From NCBI GenBank assembly GCA_038228295.1, contig JBBRPH010000020.1:11476-75475 (forward strand): DNA of 64,000 nucleotides, written 5' to 3'. Below are positions 25,451-33,689 of this stretch, piece by piece. A program made the translations under genes and the position numbers. The stretch's first letter is position 1. Each line of letters opens with the position of its first letter. The notes beneath the pieces were generated by a model. That model was not told the origin of the DNA. It saw only the letters and a program-made list of their open reading frames with translations, and searched no databases. This DNA comes from JAICKM01 sp038228295 (GTDB lineage: Bacteria > Chloroflexota > Chloroflexia > QHBQ01 > JAICKM01).

Positions 25451-28216
25451 TCATTTGATGAGTGACGCTAACGCTAATTCTAAAGCTTCCTGTAGGGACA
25501 TTGCCTGCCCGGCGGTCCAAGCAGCTGTCCATTCGGTTTCATTAATCGCAGCCTGCACCGCGGCGACATGGGGTGCGTAGGCACCGGCATCGGGGGGATC
25601 TAAGTGCGCGTTTATGGCTTGCAAAAGGCCATCTGTTGCTCCGCACAGCTGGGCAGCGTGAAGCCAATGGCTGCGTTTGGCAGCCACTCCGACTGCTGCC
25701 GCCCAGCACATAGCGATGCCTTCTTTGTTGCCCAACTGTTGATATAAGACCATACTCTCAGTAAATAAGTCTGCCGCTTTGTGGAAATCGCCTTGAGCCA
25801 AAGTAATTTGACCAAGGTTGTGTGAAGCTAAAGCCAATCCTGATCTATCCATACAATCAGTGTATATTCTTAACGCTGATTCTACAACATGGGTAGCGGG
25901 TATCAATTGGCCTTGTGCCCGTAGAGCCTCGCCTAAGTTAAGTGCGCTACTTGCAACTCCTTGCATATTATTTAGCATTCGCCGTAGTTGTAAACTTTCT
26001 TCTGCAAGTAATTGTGCGCTGTGGGCATCACCACGATTAAGCGCCAATATACTTAAATTATCGAGTACACTAGCGACCCCCGGTTTATGATCTACGACAC
26101 GATAGAGGGTCAAACTTTCTTCCAGTGCGTTCTTGGCCTCTGCAATGTCGCCCTGTCGCTGTGCTATCCAGCTAAGGTCCACTAGCGCGCGCGCCGTTGA
26201 TTTGCGATCACCAATTTCACGGTACAGTTTCACACTAACCTCCAACTGTGTGTGCGCTTCGACGAAATCGCCTTGACCGGTTGCGAAGCGACCGGCTCCT
26301 TCTAGGGCTTTAGCGCGGGCTGCAGGCGTGGCGGGACCGGGGCGATCTAGCGCCGCATCCAGCCAAGCGCGCCCTTCGATCCAGTAGCCACGGCGCAGCC
26401 AGAATGGTTGGAGCGCGCCGACGAGGCGTAGTTCGGCCTCGATGCCCGCTGGGTCGTCCTGGCACCATTCGAGGGCGGCGCGCAGATTGTCGTGTTCGAG
26501 TTCAAGGCGATCCAGCCATTGTACAGCTTGCTGCTCGCGGATTGGAGCTTCGGCTTCCTCGGCTAGGGCCAGGAACCAATCGCGGTGGCGAATGCGGACG
26601 GCGGCGGATTCGCCGGCTTCGGTCAAGCGGTCGCGGGCATACTGCCGGATCGTTTCGAGCAGGCTATAGCGTGGGCTGCCGTCGGGTATGGGTTCGACCA
26701 GCAGCGACTTGTTGATCAGCTGTTGGAGGCTGTCGGCACAGTTGCCGCTGACAGTCGTGTCTGTATCGGTCACGGCGGCAGCAGCCTCGGCAGTAAAGCC
26801 GCCCGCGAAGACCGAGAGGGCACGTAGTAGGCGACGTTCCGCGTCGGGTAGCAGATCATAGCTCCAGTCAATCAGGGCACGCAGGGTTTGCTGGCGGGGT
26901 AGGGCGGTGCGACTGCCGCCGGTGAGCAGGCGAAAGCGATCATCGAGCCGGGCAGCGATGCCGTCCACCGGCAGCAGGCGTACACGGGCGGCAGCCAATT
27001 CAATGGCGAGTGGGATGCCGTCGAGCCGGCGACAGATCTGGGCTACAGCAGGCGCGTTATCGGCGGTGAGCCGGAAATGGGGCTGCGCCGCCTGCACGCG
27101 ATCTAGAAACAAGCGCACCGATTCGACCGTAGCTAACGCGCTAGGGTCGGTGGCCCCGGTGGGCGGTAGGCTCAGTGACGGCACGCGGTAGACAGCTTCG
27201 TTGGGCAGGCTCAACGGTTCGCGGCTGCTCGCCAGCACCGTCACTCCCGGACAGGCGGCCCGTAACTGCTCGACTAGAGCCGCGCAGGCGGTCAGCACGT
27301 GTTCGCAGTTATCAAGCAGCAGCAGCGTGGTCTGCGGCTGAAGATGGGCGATCAGACTCGCCTCCAACGGCCGTCCGGGTTCCCCTCGCACCCCCAGTAC
27401 CGTTGCCACCGCTTGAGCCAGCAGCGCCGGGTCGGTCAAAGCCGCTAGTTCGACGACCCAAACCCCGGTGGGAAAGCGGTCGAGCGATTGGGCAGCGGCT
27501 TGCAAAGCGAGGCGCGTCTTGCCGGTGCCGCCGGAGCCGGTGAGCGTGACTAGGCGGCTCGTCGCCAGCAAGTGTAGCACGGTCGTCAGCGCCTCAGCGC
27601 GCCCAATAAAAGGGGTTAATTGGATCGGCAGATTATGCGCGGTGGCGGGCAAGGCGCGGAGCGGATCGGTTCGGTCAGGCAGGCCCGCGCCGATCAACTG
27701 GAATACTCGCTCCGGCTGTTCCAGGTCACGGAATCGCTGTTCTCCTAGGTCGCGCAGGGTCAAATCGGTCGGCAAGGCTGGGCCGAGCGCGGCAGCGGTT
27801 GCGCCGGTGAGCAGGATCTGGTCGCCGTGTCCGGCCCCCAGCAAGCGCGCGGTGCGATTAAGCGCCGGGCCGAAAAAATCGCCGGCGCGCTGTTCAGCGG
27901 GGCCGCTGTGCAAGGCCATCACTACACCGGGCGGAGCCAGCCCATTATGCATATCCCAAGAGTGGGTGGCTAGTGCGCGCCCAGCGGCGGCCGCCGCCTG
28001 TACTGCCGCCGCCGGCGCAGCAAATACCGCGTAGACGGCACTGCCACTGCGCTTAAAGATCGTGCCGCCCACCCCCTGCACCGCCTCGCGCATCAGCCGA
28101 TCATAGTGGCCCAGGATGCGGCCCATCGTCGCGGGGTATTCTTCCCACAGGCGGACATTGCCCACAATGTCGGCAAAGAGGAAAGTTAGGCCGGCGGGTG
28201 CGCTTGTTACGTCCAT
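25451..28216 (-). CDS. Degenerate cyclase / NB-ARC-type ATPase / TPR regulator (paralogue 2)
   Basis: 921 residues, same architecture as the gene at 20584. The cyclase domain keeps D16 ('FADIVGNVR') and Asn/Arg ('GPALNRTAR') but the second metal aspartate is replaced by Ser59 ('KRSGSAVYAVF'), so nucleotide cyclisation is unlikely. The ATPase P-loop 'TGSGGTGKT', 'LLLLDNCEHVL' and the 'LDGIPLAIELAAARV' segment are intact, and the 'TALPRQQTLRALIDWSYDLL' stretch is identical to paralogue 1. TPRs fill the C-terminus. The coding sequence changes from about 62% GC (ATPase part) to near 40-45% GC (TPR part) around 26.2-26.3 kb, hinting at a mosaic gene. Confidence 0.93.
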   Translation of the reverse strand: MDVTSAPAGLTFLFADIVGNVRLWEEYPATMGRILGHYDRLMREAVQGVGGTIFKRSGSAVYAVFAAPAAAVQAAAAAGRALATHSWDMHNGLAPPGVVMALHSGPAEQRAGDFFGPALNRTARLLGAGHGDQILLTGATAAALGPALPTDLTLRDLGEQRFRDLEQPERVFQLIGAGLPDRTDPLRALPATAHNLPIQLTPFIGRAEALTTVLHLLATSRLVTLTGSGGTGKTRLALQAAAQSLDRFPTGVWVVELAALTDPALLAQAVATVLGVRGEPGRPLEASLIAHLQPQTTLLLLDNCEHVLTACAALVEQLRAACPGVTVLASSREPLSLPNEAVYRVPSLSLPPTGATDPSALATVESVRLFLDRVQAAQPHFRLTADNAPAVAQICRRLDGIPLAIELAAARVRLLPVDGIAARLDDRFRLLTGGSRTALPRQQTLRALIDWSYDLLPDAERRLLRALSVFAGGFTAEAAAAVTDTDTTVSGNCADSLQQLINKSLLVEPIPDGSPRYSLLETIRQYARDRLTEAGESAAVRIRHRDWFLALAEEAEAPIREQQAVQWLDRLELEHDNLRAALEWCQDDPAGIEAELRLVGALQPFWLRRGYWIEGRAWLDAALDRPGPATPAARAKALEGAGRFATGQGDFVEAHTQLEVSVKLYREIGDRKSTARALVDLSWIAQRQGDIAEAKNALEESLTLYRVVDHKPGVASVLDNLSILALNRGDAHSAQLLAEESLQLRRMLNNMQGVASSALNLGEALRAQGQLIPATHVVESALRIYTDCMDRSGLALASHNLGQITLAQGDFHKAADLFTESMVLYQQLGNKEGIAMCWAAAVGVAAKRSHWLHAAQLCGATDGLLQAINAHLDPPDAGAYAPHVAAVQAAINETEWTAAWTAGQAMSLQEALELALASLIK

Positions 28217-28279
28217 AGGGAGTTAGCACCCATCTAAGCAAAAATCTATACGGCGCGCCGGCTACGTGCCTGCGGCTGC

Positions 28280-28285
28280 ATTATA
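28280..28285 (-). promoter_or_regulatory. -10 element upstream of paralogue 2
   Basis: TATAAT on the minus strand, 64 nt before the ATG at 28216; no clear -35. It overlaps the end of the upstream glycosyltransferase gene. Confidence 0.4.
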
Positions 28286-29066
28286 GCATGGATTCGTTGC
28301 CGCGTGCGAGGTGGATATACATTTGCAGGTTGTAGTAGGCCATCGCCGTCGCCAGCACTAGGCCGAGCGGCCCATCGCGCCAGCCCGCTAGTGTGATGAA
28401 ACGCCGGCGGAACTCGCGCAACGGTTGCAGCACAAAGTTCTGCGGTTTGGCGCGCACCCCGGCGGTCCGTAGGGCGCGCGCTTCGTAGGCAGCATAGGCG
28501 CGTTGCTTGGCGGTGAACCGGCTCCAGTGGCTATAGTTATAGTGGATCAACGGTTGCCGCAGATACGCCTGCCGGTCGGCGGGAATCTGCGCGATTTCAT
28601 GCACAGTGCGTCCTTCGTCGTAGCGGGCCACAGTGCGCCGCAGCAGGCGTAGTTGGTGGTCGGGCCACCAGCCGGCGTGGCGCACCTCGTGGCCGAACAT
28701 GAAGGTGCGCCGTGCCACCCAGTAGCCTGCGTATTCGCCCGGCTCCGCCAAAACCGCCCGGATCTCGCGCACCAGGGCGGGGGTCACGCGCTCATCGGGG
28801 TCAAGGAACAGCACCCAATCGCCGTGTGCGTGGTCCAACCCGCGATTGCGCTGGGCGGAAAAGTTGACGAAGGGCACCCGATAGACGGCAGCCGTATGGT
28901 GGCGGGCTACCACTTCGACCGCCGGCGTGGCGAGTCCGTCCAGAATTACCACTAATTCACAGTCCGGCGACGCGATCAGGTCGGCCGCTGCGGCTAGGCA
29001 GGCAGCCAGGTGATCGGCTTCGTCCAGCGCCAGGATGACGACCGACAGGTGGGGGGCGGCGTTCAT
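28281..29066 (-). CDS. Glycosyltransferase family 2 (WaaE/KdtX-like)
   Basis: 261 residues from ATG 29066, which overlaps the stop of the preceding gene (ATGA); the longer frame upstream lies inside that gene. GT-A fold: 'LSVVILALDEADHLAACL', the nucleotide-sugar Asp 'LVVILDGLAT', and the DxD equivalent 'WVLFLDPDERVTP'. The C-terminal 'GWWPDHQLRLLRR', 'VHEIAQIP' and 'HYNYSHWSRFTAKQ' pattern is that of the WaaE-like GT2 group that adds sugars to envelope glycolipids. Substrate inferred only broadly. Second gene of a two-gene glycosyltransferase operon. Confidence 0.88.
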   Translation of the reverse strand: MNAAPHLSVVILALDEADHLAACLAAAADLIASPDCELVVILDGLATPAVEVVARHHTAAVYRVPFVNFSAQRNRGLDHAHGDWVLFLDPDERVTPALVREIRAVLAEPGEYAGYWVARRTFMFGHEVRHAGWWPDHQLRLLRRTVARYDEGRTVHEIAQIPADRQAYLRQPLIHYNYSHWSRFTAKQRAYAAYEARALRTAGVRAKPQNFVLQPLREFRRRFITLAGWRDGPLGLVLATAMAYYNLQMYIHLARGNESML

Positions 29067-30097
29067 AGGCGGAACACCGCGCCGTAGGTGCGCCGCAGGG
29101 CACGCGCTTCGGCGGCGGCCAGCCGTCCGCGCGCCTGGTCCCAAGCCACGGCCAGCGCTTTGCGGATCATACCGAGTCGCACCAGCACGCGCACCGCCCG
29201 GCTTACTGCGCGGCTCCGATGCTTGGCAAAGTAGCGATAGCGCGCCCGCCAGAGTTCCACATACATTTGCCCGGCGCGTTGGCGGGTGCTTTGCCCGGCC
29301 AGGTGGACGATCTCAGCGGCGGGCACCTGCCAGATTTCCCAGCCGGCGGCGCGGATACGGCGACACCAGTCCACTTCTTCGGCATACATGAAAAAGCCCT
29401 CATCGAAGCCACCTACTTCATCCACTACCGCCCGCCGCACCAGCATCGCCGCGCCGAGTGGGTGGTCGATCTGAAACGGCGCAGCGGTGGACCGCTGTTC
29501 GGCGGGATAGCGGCCGTTGAGTGGGCTTTCGAGCAAGCGTGGGTGTAGTGGGAAGAGGTCTAGCGCGACTTGGACTGCACCGGGGAAGCGGAAGGCGTTG
29601 CGCTGCAACGATCCGTCGCTGTAGCGTAGGCGCGGCGCGATCAGCCCGGCGGCGGGACGGCTCTCGCCGAACGCGAGCAGGCGATCCAGCGCGCCGGGCT
29701 GCACCACCGTGTCGGGATTGAGCAGCAGCAGCCACGCTCCCCGCGCCACGGCCATCCCCCGGTTGTTAGCGCGGCCAAAGCCGAGATTGACCGGGCCGGC
29801 GATCAGGCGCACCTGCGGCCACGCCGCCCGTAGCCACGCCGCCGTGCCGTCGGTCGAGGCGTTGTCCACGACGATGATTTCCGTGCGCCGTAGGTCGTGG
29901 GCCGTGCGCTGTGAATCGGTAGGCTCAGTTACGGCTATCGGTGTGCTGCTTTGTGCTGCTCTATGGGGCGTAGCTGCGCTCCTGTCACCGCCTACGGCCC
30001 ACGGCGCAGGGCTCACGGACCGTAGGCAGGCATCCAGCAGCGTGCGGCTGTTCCAAGTGACGATTATGATAGAGAGGTAGATGGGCGGGTTGTTCAC
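29063..30097 (-). CDS. Glycosyltransferase family 2 (rhamnosyltransferase-like) with repeat-derived insertion
   Basis: About 344 residues from GTG 30097 ('MNNPPIYLSIIIVTWNS'); the frame is open further but that part reads through heterogeneous sequence. GT-A motifs: 'LSIIIVTWNSRTLLDACL', 'IIVVDNASTDGT', 'NLGFGRANNRG', 'LLLLNPDTVVQPGA', 'PLGAAMLVRR' and 'FFMYAEEVDWCRRIR'. Between the first helix ('LRSVS') and 'EIIVVDN' there are roughly 40 extra residues; the DNA of this insert contains two opposed heptamer arrays (29881-29915, 29991-30025). The rest of the fold is intact, so activity may survive. Likely adds sugars to surface polymer. Confidence 0.85.
   Translation of the reverse strand: MNNPPIYLSIIIVTWNSRTLLDACLRSVSPAPWAVGGDRSAATPHRAAQSSTPIAVTEPTDSQRTAHDLRRTEIIVVDNASTDGTAAWLRAAWPQVRLIAGPVNLGFGRANNRGMAVARGAWLLLLNPDTVVQPGALDRLLAFGESRPAAGLIAPRLRYSDGSLQRNAFRFPGAVQVALDLFPLHPRLLESPLNGRYPAEQRSTAAPFQIDHPLGAAMLVRRAVVDEVGGFDEGFFMYAEEVDWCRRIRAAGWEIWQVPAAEIVHLAGQSTRQRAGQMYVELWRARYRYFAKHRSRAVSRAVRVLVRLGMIRKALAVAWDQARGRLAAAEARALRRTYGAVFRL
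29881..30025. repeat. Opposed heptamer arrays inside the glycosyltransferase frame
   Basis: Plus strand 29881-29915: CCGTGCG, CCGTAGG, TCGTGGG, CCGTGCG, CTGTGAA. Plus strand 29991-30025: CCTACGG, CCCACGG, CGCAGGG, CTCACGG, ACCGTAG. The second set resembles the reverse complement of the first, so the pair could form a weak stem. Confidence 0.6.
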
Positions 30098-30233
30098 CGT
30101 TAGCTTGGTACTCCGTTGATCGGGGTTGGTTCTCTGTGCTATGATACCGGAAGTCGCCCGCTTGCGCCACCCACCATCGGGAAGACTCTGTGCCTCCATC
30201 TATGCTGGACCTATCCCATCCTATGATGTAGGC

Positions 30234-30261
30234 GCGGCGCCGAAAGCCCTATTGGCGCCGC
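30234..30261. terminator. GC-rich hairpin in intergenic region
   Basis: 8-bp arms 30234-30241 and 30254-30261, 12-nt loop, no T-tract. It lies between the CPBP protease gene's 3' end (30338) and the glycosyltransferase operon start, both minus strand, so termination of the protease transcript is plausible. Confidence 0.4.
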
Positions 30262-30337
30262 ATCGGCGGGTTGCGCCGCATACCCTTCGCCCACATCCTT
30301 ATACGACGGCGCGGCTCTTAGTGCGGCGAGCTAGGGA

Positions 30338-31339
30338 TCACGCGGCTGGACGCGCCATACCGGGCGTGCCGCCCGGTTCCACCAGGCCACCGCTGCTTGC
30401 CGGTAGCTCTAGGTCGGGTGCATGGCGCACCGGCAGCCGCCGGGTGGCGACGAGCAGGCTAATGGCGGCCAACAAGACCAGCCAGCCGCTCCAGCCAAAG
30501 ATCGTCGCCTGGGCCGTGTCGAACTTTGTACCGGCCTGGGTGAGCAGTACAGCCATGCCGGCGCTGCCGTTAAACGCGGCGTGGCCGATCACCGCCGGCC
30601 AAATGCTGCCGGTCGCCAACCGCGTCCAACCGAACAGGACGCCGAGTAGCACGCAAAAGACGATGAACAGGCCCACGCCGAGGGTGGGGTGCAGCGGATA
30701 GTTGTAGCCTAGCAGCAGGATCGGCGCGTGCCACAGCCCCCAGATCGCCCCCGTGGCGATCAGCGCGCGCCATTGGCCGAGCGGCAGTAGCGCAGGCAGC
30801 AAATAGCCGCGCCAACCCCATTCTTCGCCAAAGGTGAACAGTCCGTTGATGATCGGCGCCAGCGGGATCAGGAGCAGTTGGAGGCCGACCAGCGCACCAA
30901 TCGGCAGTCTGTCGAGCGCTGCTTTGGCGCGCGGCGTAGCATCGAGCAACGCACGGTAGCCGGAAAAGTCGGCTAGATCCATGTGGTAGAGACCGAACGC
31001 GGCACTGACAAACAGGGCGGCAATCACCAGCAGCGGCACGCCCAGCCACGCGGCGGCGTAATACCAGCCCCAGCGGGTGCCTGCGGCGCCCCAGCGTAGC
31101 CCCGTGGCGCGGCGCACGCCGGCCGCCGGCCGGCGTAGGTGCGTCACAATCCCGGTTGCCACGGCCGGCATAAACATCTGCCCCGCCAACAGTGCGCCCG
31201 CCCAGGGTACGCGCAAGCCGTGCCCGCTGAGATAAAATGCGCTGTCCAGCAACCAGGTCAGTCCAAACGCTAAGGCTATAAATAGACCTACGCCACGCCA
31301 ATCTACTCGTCGGCTATCACCTTGTAATGCCGCTTCCAT
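30338..31339 (-). CDS. CPBP-family intramembrane metalloprotease
   Basis: 333 residues from ATG 31339, preceded by GGAGGAG at 6-nt spacing. About eight membrane helices. The CPBP (Abi/CAAX protease) active-site motifs are present: 'GEEWGWRGYL' (EExxxR) near residue 210, 'GAIWGLWHAPIL' (FxxxH) near 240 and 'GHAAFNGSAG' near 290. These proteins act in the membrane, with roles from prenyl-protein processing to bacteriocin immunity; the substrate here is unknown. An 11-bp inverted repeat upstream (31378-31409) suggests regulated expression. Confidence 0.88.
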   Translation of the reverse strand: MEAALQGDSRRVDWRGVGLFIALAFGLTWLLDSAFYLSGHGLRVPWAGALLAGQMFMPAVATGIVTHLRRPAAGVRRATGLRWGAAGTRWGWYYAAAWLGVPLLVIAALFVSAAFGLYHMDLADFSGYRALLDATPRAKAALDRLPIGALVGLQLLLIPLAPIINGLFTFGEEWGWRGYLLPALLPLGQWRALIATGAIWGLWHAPILLLGYNYPLHPTLGVGLFIVFCVLLGVLFGWTRLATGSIWPAVIGHAAFNGSAGMAVLLTQAGTKFDTAQATIFGWSGWLVLLAAISLLVATRRLPVRHAPDLELPASSGGLVEPGGTPGMARPAA

Positions 31340-31377
31340 TAGCGCTCCTCCTTCACGTCTGCCACAAGGGCTGTCAC

Positions 31378-31409
31378 ATTGTATCATTAAACTAATACAA
31401 TGATACAAT
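31378..31409. promoter_or_regulatory. Operator-like inverted repeat upstream of CPBP protease
   Basis: Arms 31378-31388 (ATTGTATCATT) and 31399-31409 (AATGATACAAT), exact reverse complements with 10 nt between, 39 nt upstream of the protease ATG in otherwise GC-rich DNA. Size and spacing fit a dimeric repressor site; the regulator is not identified. Confidence 0.5.
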
Positions 31410-31557
31410 AGATTCGATCCAATGTCAATAGATCTGCGCGCCGGATGTTTGTTGTAAGCTGCCCCACGATACGGCAGCATGGTATACTAGGTGGGGAAAT
31501 GTTCCCGCCACAGTCATGTACGCCCCAGGCGCGGGCTTTTGTTACGAGGGAGAGATA

Positions 31558-32079
31558 ATGGAACTTAGCGGCAAGCGGATTGCGATCCTGACTGAAGACA
31601 ATTATGACGAGCAGGAGTTTATCTACTGCAACCTGCGGATGCGCGAAGCCGGGGCTACGGTGACAATCGTCGCGCCTAAAGGGGATCATGAGTACCGCAG
31701 CAAAGCCGGCCTGATCAATCACTCCGACGCAGCAGCAAGCGCGGTGCGTGCCGCCGATTTCGACGCAGTGATCATTCCCGGTGGCTATGCCCCCGACCGG
31801 ATGCGACGCGATCCGGCGTTGGTGCGCTTGGTGCGTGAGGCGGCGCAAGAGGGCCAGATCGTGGCCGCTATTTGCCATGCCGGTTGGGTATTGGTGACGG
31901 CGGGGGTGTTGATGGGTCGCACTGTGACCGGCTTTTTCAGCCTGGAACCCGAGTTACGCGGCGCAGGTGCCACTTATGTGGATCAGGCTGTGGTTCGCGA
32001 CGGCAATCTGATTACCTCGCGCACGCCTGCTGACCTGGGCGATTTTTGCCGCACCATCATCGCTGCTTTGCAGGAATAA
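31558..32079 (+). CDS. PfpI/DJ-1 family protein
   Basis: 173 residues from ATG 31558, with GAGGGA 6 nt upstream; an earlier in-frame ATG (31516) has no ribosome site. DJ-1/PfpI fold: nucleophile-elbow cysteine in 'VAAICHAGWVL' (near residue 103), preceded by the 'DAVIIPGGYAPD' loop, the conserved glutamate near the N-terminus in 'AILTEDNYDEQEF', and C-terminal 'NLITSRTPADLGDF'. Members act as deglycases, chaperones or proteases under stress; the exact activity cannot be told apart by sequence. Monocistronic, convergent with the MFS gene. Confidence 0.92.
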   Translation: MELSGKRIAILTEDNYDEQEFIYCNLRMREAGATVTIVAPKGDHEYRSKAGLINHSDAAASAVRAADFDAVIIPGGYAPDRMRRDPALVRLVREAAQEGQIVAAICHAGWVLVTAGVLMGRTVTGFFSLEPELRGAGATYVDQAVVRDGNLITSRTPADLGDFCRTIIAALQE

Positions 32080-32108
32080 CGTCGGCCCAGCACCACGGCG
32101 GAAGGTGC

Positions 32109-32140
32109 GGCCGGCGTTTACGGTCGCTAAATCGCCGGCC
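32109..32140. terminator. Hairpin between convergent PfpI and MFS genes
   Basis: 8-bp GC arms 32109-32116 and 32133-32140 with a 16-nt loop, no T-tract. Confidence 0.4.
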
Positions 32141-32149
32141 CCTGTGCAG

Positions 32150-33427
32150 TTAGGCGGCTTCGGGCTTGAGCACCGGGGCTGCCGCTTCCTGGGCCGCAAC
32201 GGCGGCCGTTTTGTCGGCGCGCAGGCGGTGTTCCTGTGACCACATCAGGCTGCTGGCAATACCCGCACTAACGGCGTGCAGCCCCGCCAGCAAGCTGAAC
32301 AGGTAAATCGGGCCGATGGTGTAGAGTGGACCACTAATGAGCGTGCCGGCGAAGCCGACGCCGGTGTTAGTGGTGCTGATCATGCCCTGCAAGCGCCCAC
32401 GCATTGTCGGCGGCAACACATCGGCCATATAGCTGGACGATGCCGGATCGAGAATTGCGATCATCGCGCCTTCTAACACCCCCAACGCCAGGATAACCGG
32501 AATACTAGTGATAAAGCCGTAGACAAAATAGATCGCGCCTGCCACCAGCGACGGGATCAGGATCAGCAGCGCTCGGTTGTGGCGGTCGGCTAGGCGGCCC
32601 GCCCACGGCCCGATCAGGATCATGGGCAGGGCGAACAGGGTATAGCTGAGACCGATGATATTGAGGTCGCCGCCGAGGTCATGGATCCAGATGTTCCAGA
32701 CCACGCTGAAAAAGCCGCCGACAAAGCCCCAGCCAATGGTGCTGACGAACAGCGGCGCGATGGCTCGCCAGGGGATGCGTACTGCGACGGGTGCGCCGGC
32801 CGGGATTGTGGCCTGATCTTCCTTATGCTGCATCGGCTTGCCGCCGTGCATCTTGACTGCCAGCCAACTGCCCGCGATCAGGCTGGTGATCGCGCCGAAC
32901 CAGAAGGGGCCGCTCATCCCGCTGAAACCGCCGAGGAAGCCGCCGAAGGCCGGGCCGAGCATCATGCCGCCGTTAAACGCCGCGCCTAGCAAACCAAACG
33001 CTTGGCCGCGGCGGGCGGCGGGCATCGTGTCCATGATATAGGCGCGCGCGGCGGGCATATTAGCGGCGGCGGCCATGCCGTCTATGAAGCGCAGCGCAGC
33101 GAATTCCCAACTGCCGTGTGCGCCTAGATAGAGCAGTGAGGTGACGACGTGGACCAACAGGCCGCCGACTAGCAGCGGTTTGCGGCCGATGCGGTCGCTG
33201 GCCCAACCGGCCGGCACCTGAAACAGGAAGTTAGCTGCCATAAAGGCGCTGGTCACCAAGCTAATTTCGGTTAGGCCGATACCCTGCCCTTGCATATAGA
33301 GCGTGAACACCGGCCAAATCGAGGTGAGGCCGAGAAATACCACAAACACCCCGACCACGATCAACGCCAGTTGCGGATACTCCCAGAGCATATGGCTGGC
33401 GAGTTGTTTCCGTATTCGGTCGCGCAC
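32150..33427 (-). CDS. MFS transporter (DHA1-like multidrug efflux type)
   Basis: 425 residues, GTG start at 33427 with AGGAAGGA upstream. Twelve hydrophobic helices with a charged central loop ('MHGGKPMQHKEDQATIPAG'). MFS signature between helices 2 and 3: 'AGWASDRIGRKPLLVGG'; its repeat in the second half: 'AGRLADRHNRALLIL'. Motif C-like 'GAAFNGGMMLGPAFGGFLGG' in helix 5 points to a drug/proton antiporter. Substrate unknown. It is transcribed divergently from padR and the FAD monooxygenase, an arrangement common for drug export plus drug modification; that link is inferred. Confidence 0.9.
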   Translation of the reverse strand: MRDRIRKQLASHMLWEYPQLALIVVGVFVVFLGLTSIWPVFTLYMQGQGIGLTEISLVTSAFMAANFLFQVPAGWASDRIGRKPLLVGGLLVHVVTSLLYLGAHGSWEFAALRFIDGMAAAANMPAARAYIMDTMPAARRGQAFGLLGAAFNGGMMLGPAFGGFLGGFSGMSGPFWFGAITSLIAGSWLAVKMHGGKPMQHKEDQATIPAGAPVAVRIPWRAIAPLFVSTIGWGFVGGFFSVVWNIWIHDLGGDLNIIGLSYTLFALPMILIGPWAGRLADRHNRALLILIPSLVAGAIYFVYGFITSIPVILALGVLEGAMIAILDPASSSYMADVLPPTMRGRLQGMISTTNTGVGFAGTLISGPLYTIGPIYLFSLLAGLHAVSAGIASSLMWSQEHRLRADKTAAVAAQEAAAPVLKPEAA

Positions 33428-33592
33428 TTAGCTATCCTTCCTGACTGATCGCTACGTGTCCCTGCCCCATTCATCCGAGCACGCTCTCTATTATACCGGC
33501 CTCCTATACGGGCCGACTAGGGCCGTAAGACGGAGTTTCTCTCCGCCTTTCGGGCGGACACGGACTATAGGGATCGTCGCTAACCGCAGAAC

Positions 33593-33620
33593 TTGACAAG
33601 TACCGCTGGTGTGCTATAAT
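33593..33620 (+). promoter_or_regulatory. Consensus sigma70 promoter of padR operon
   Basis: TTGACA (33593-33598), 16-nt spacer, TATAAT (33615-33620): both hexamers are exact consensus. Leader of about 60 nt. Confidence 0.85.
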
Positions 33621-33649
33621 AGGTCTAACCGACATACTATTAGACCTAT
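33619..33649. promoter_or_regulatory. Operator-like inverted repeat overlapping the -10 of padR
   Basis: 10-bp exact arms ATAGGTCTAA (33619-33628) and TTAGACCTAT (33640-33649), 11-nt spacer, beginning within the -10 hexamer and covering the start site. Ideal position for autorepression by PadR. Confidence 0.7.
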
Positions 33650-33689
33650 AACAAGTTTGTAATAAAGTCGCGGTAACACAAGGAATCCC

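Noticed and set aside
30116..30145. Promoter-like TTGATC-18-TATGAT on the plus strand
   Set aside because: Weak match, no plus-strand gene or terminator downstream.
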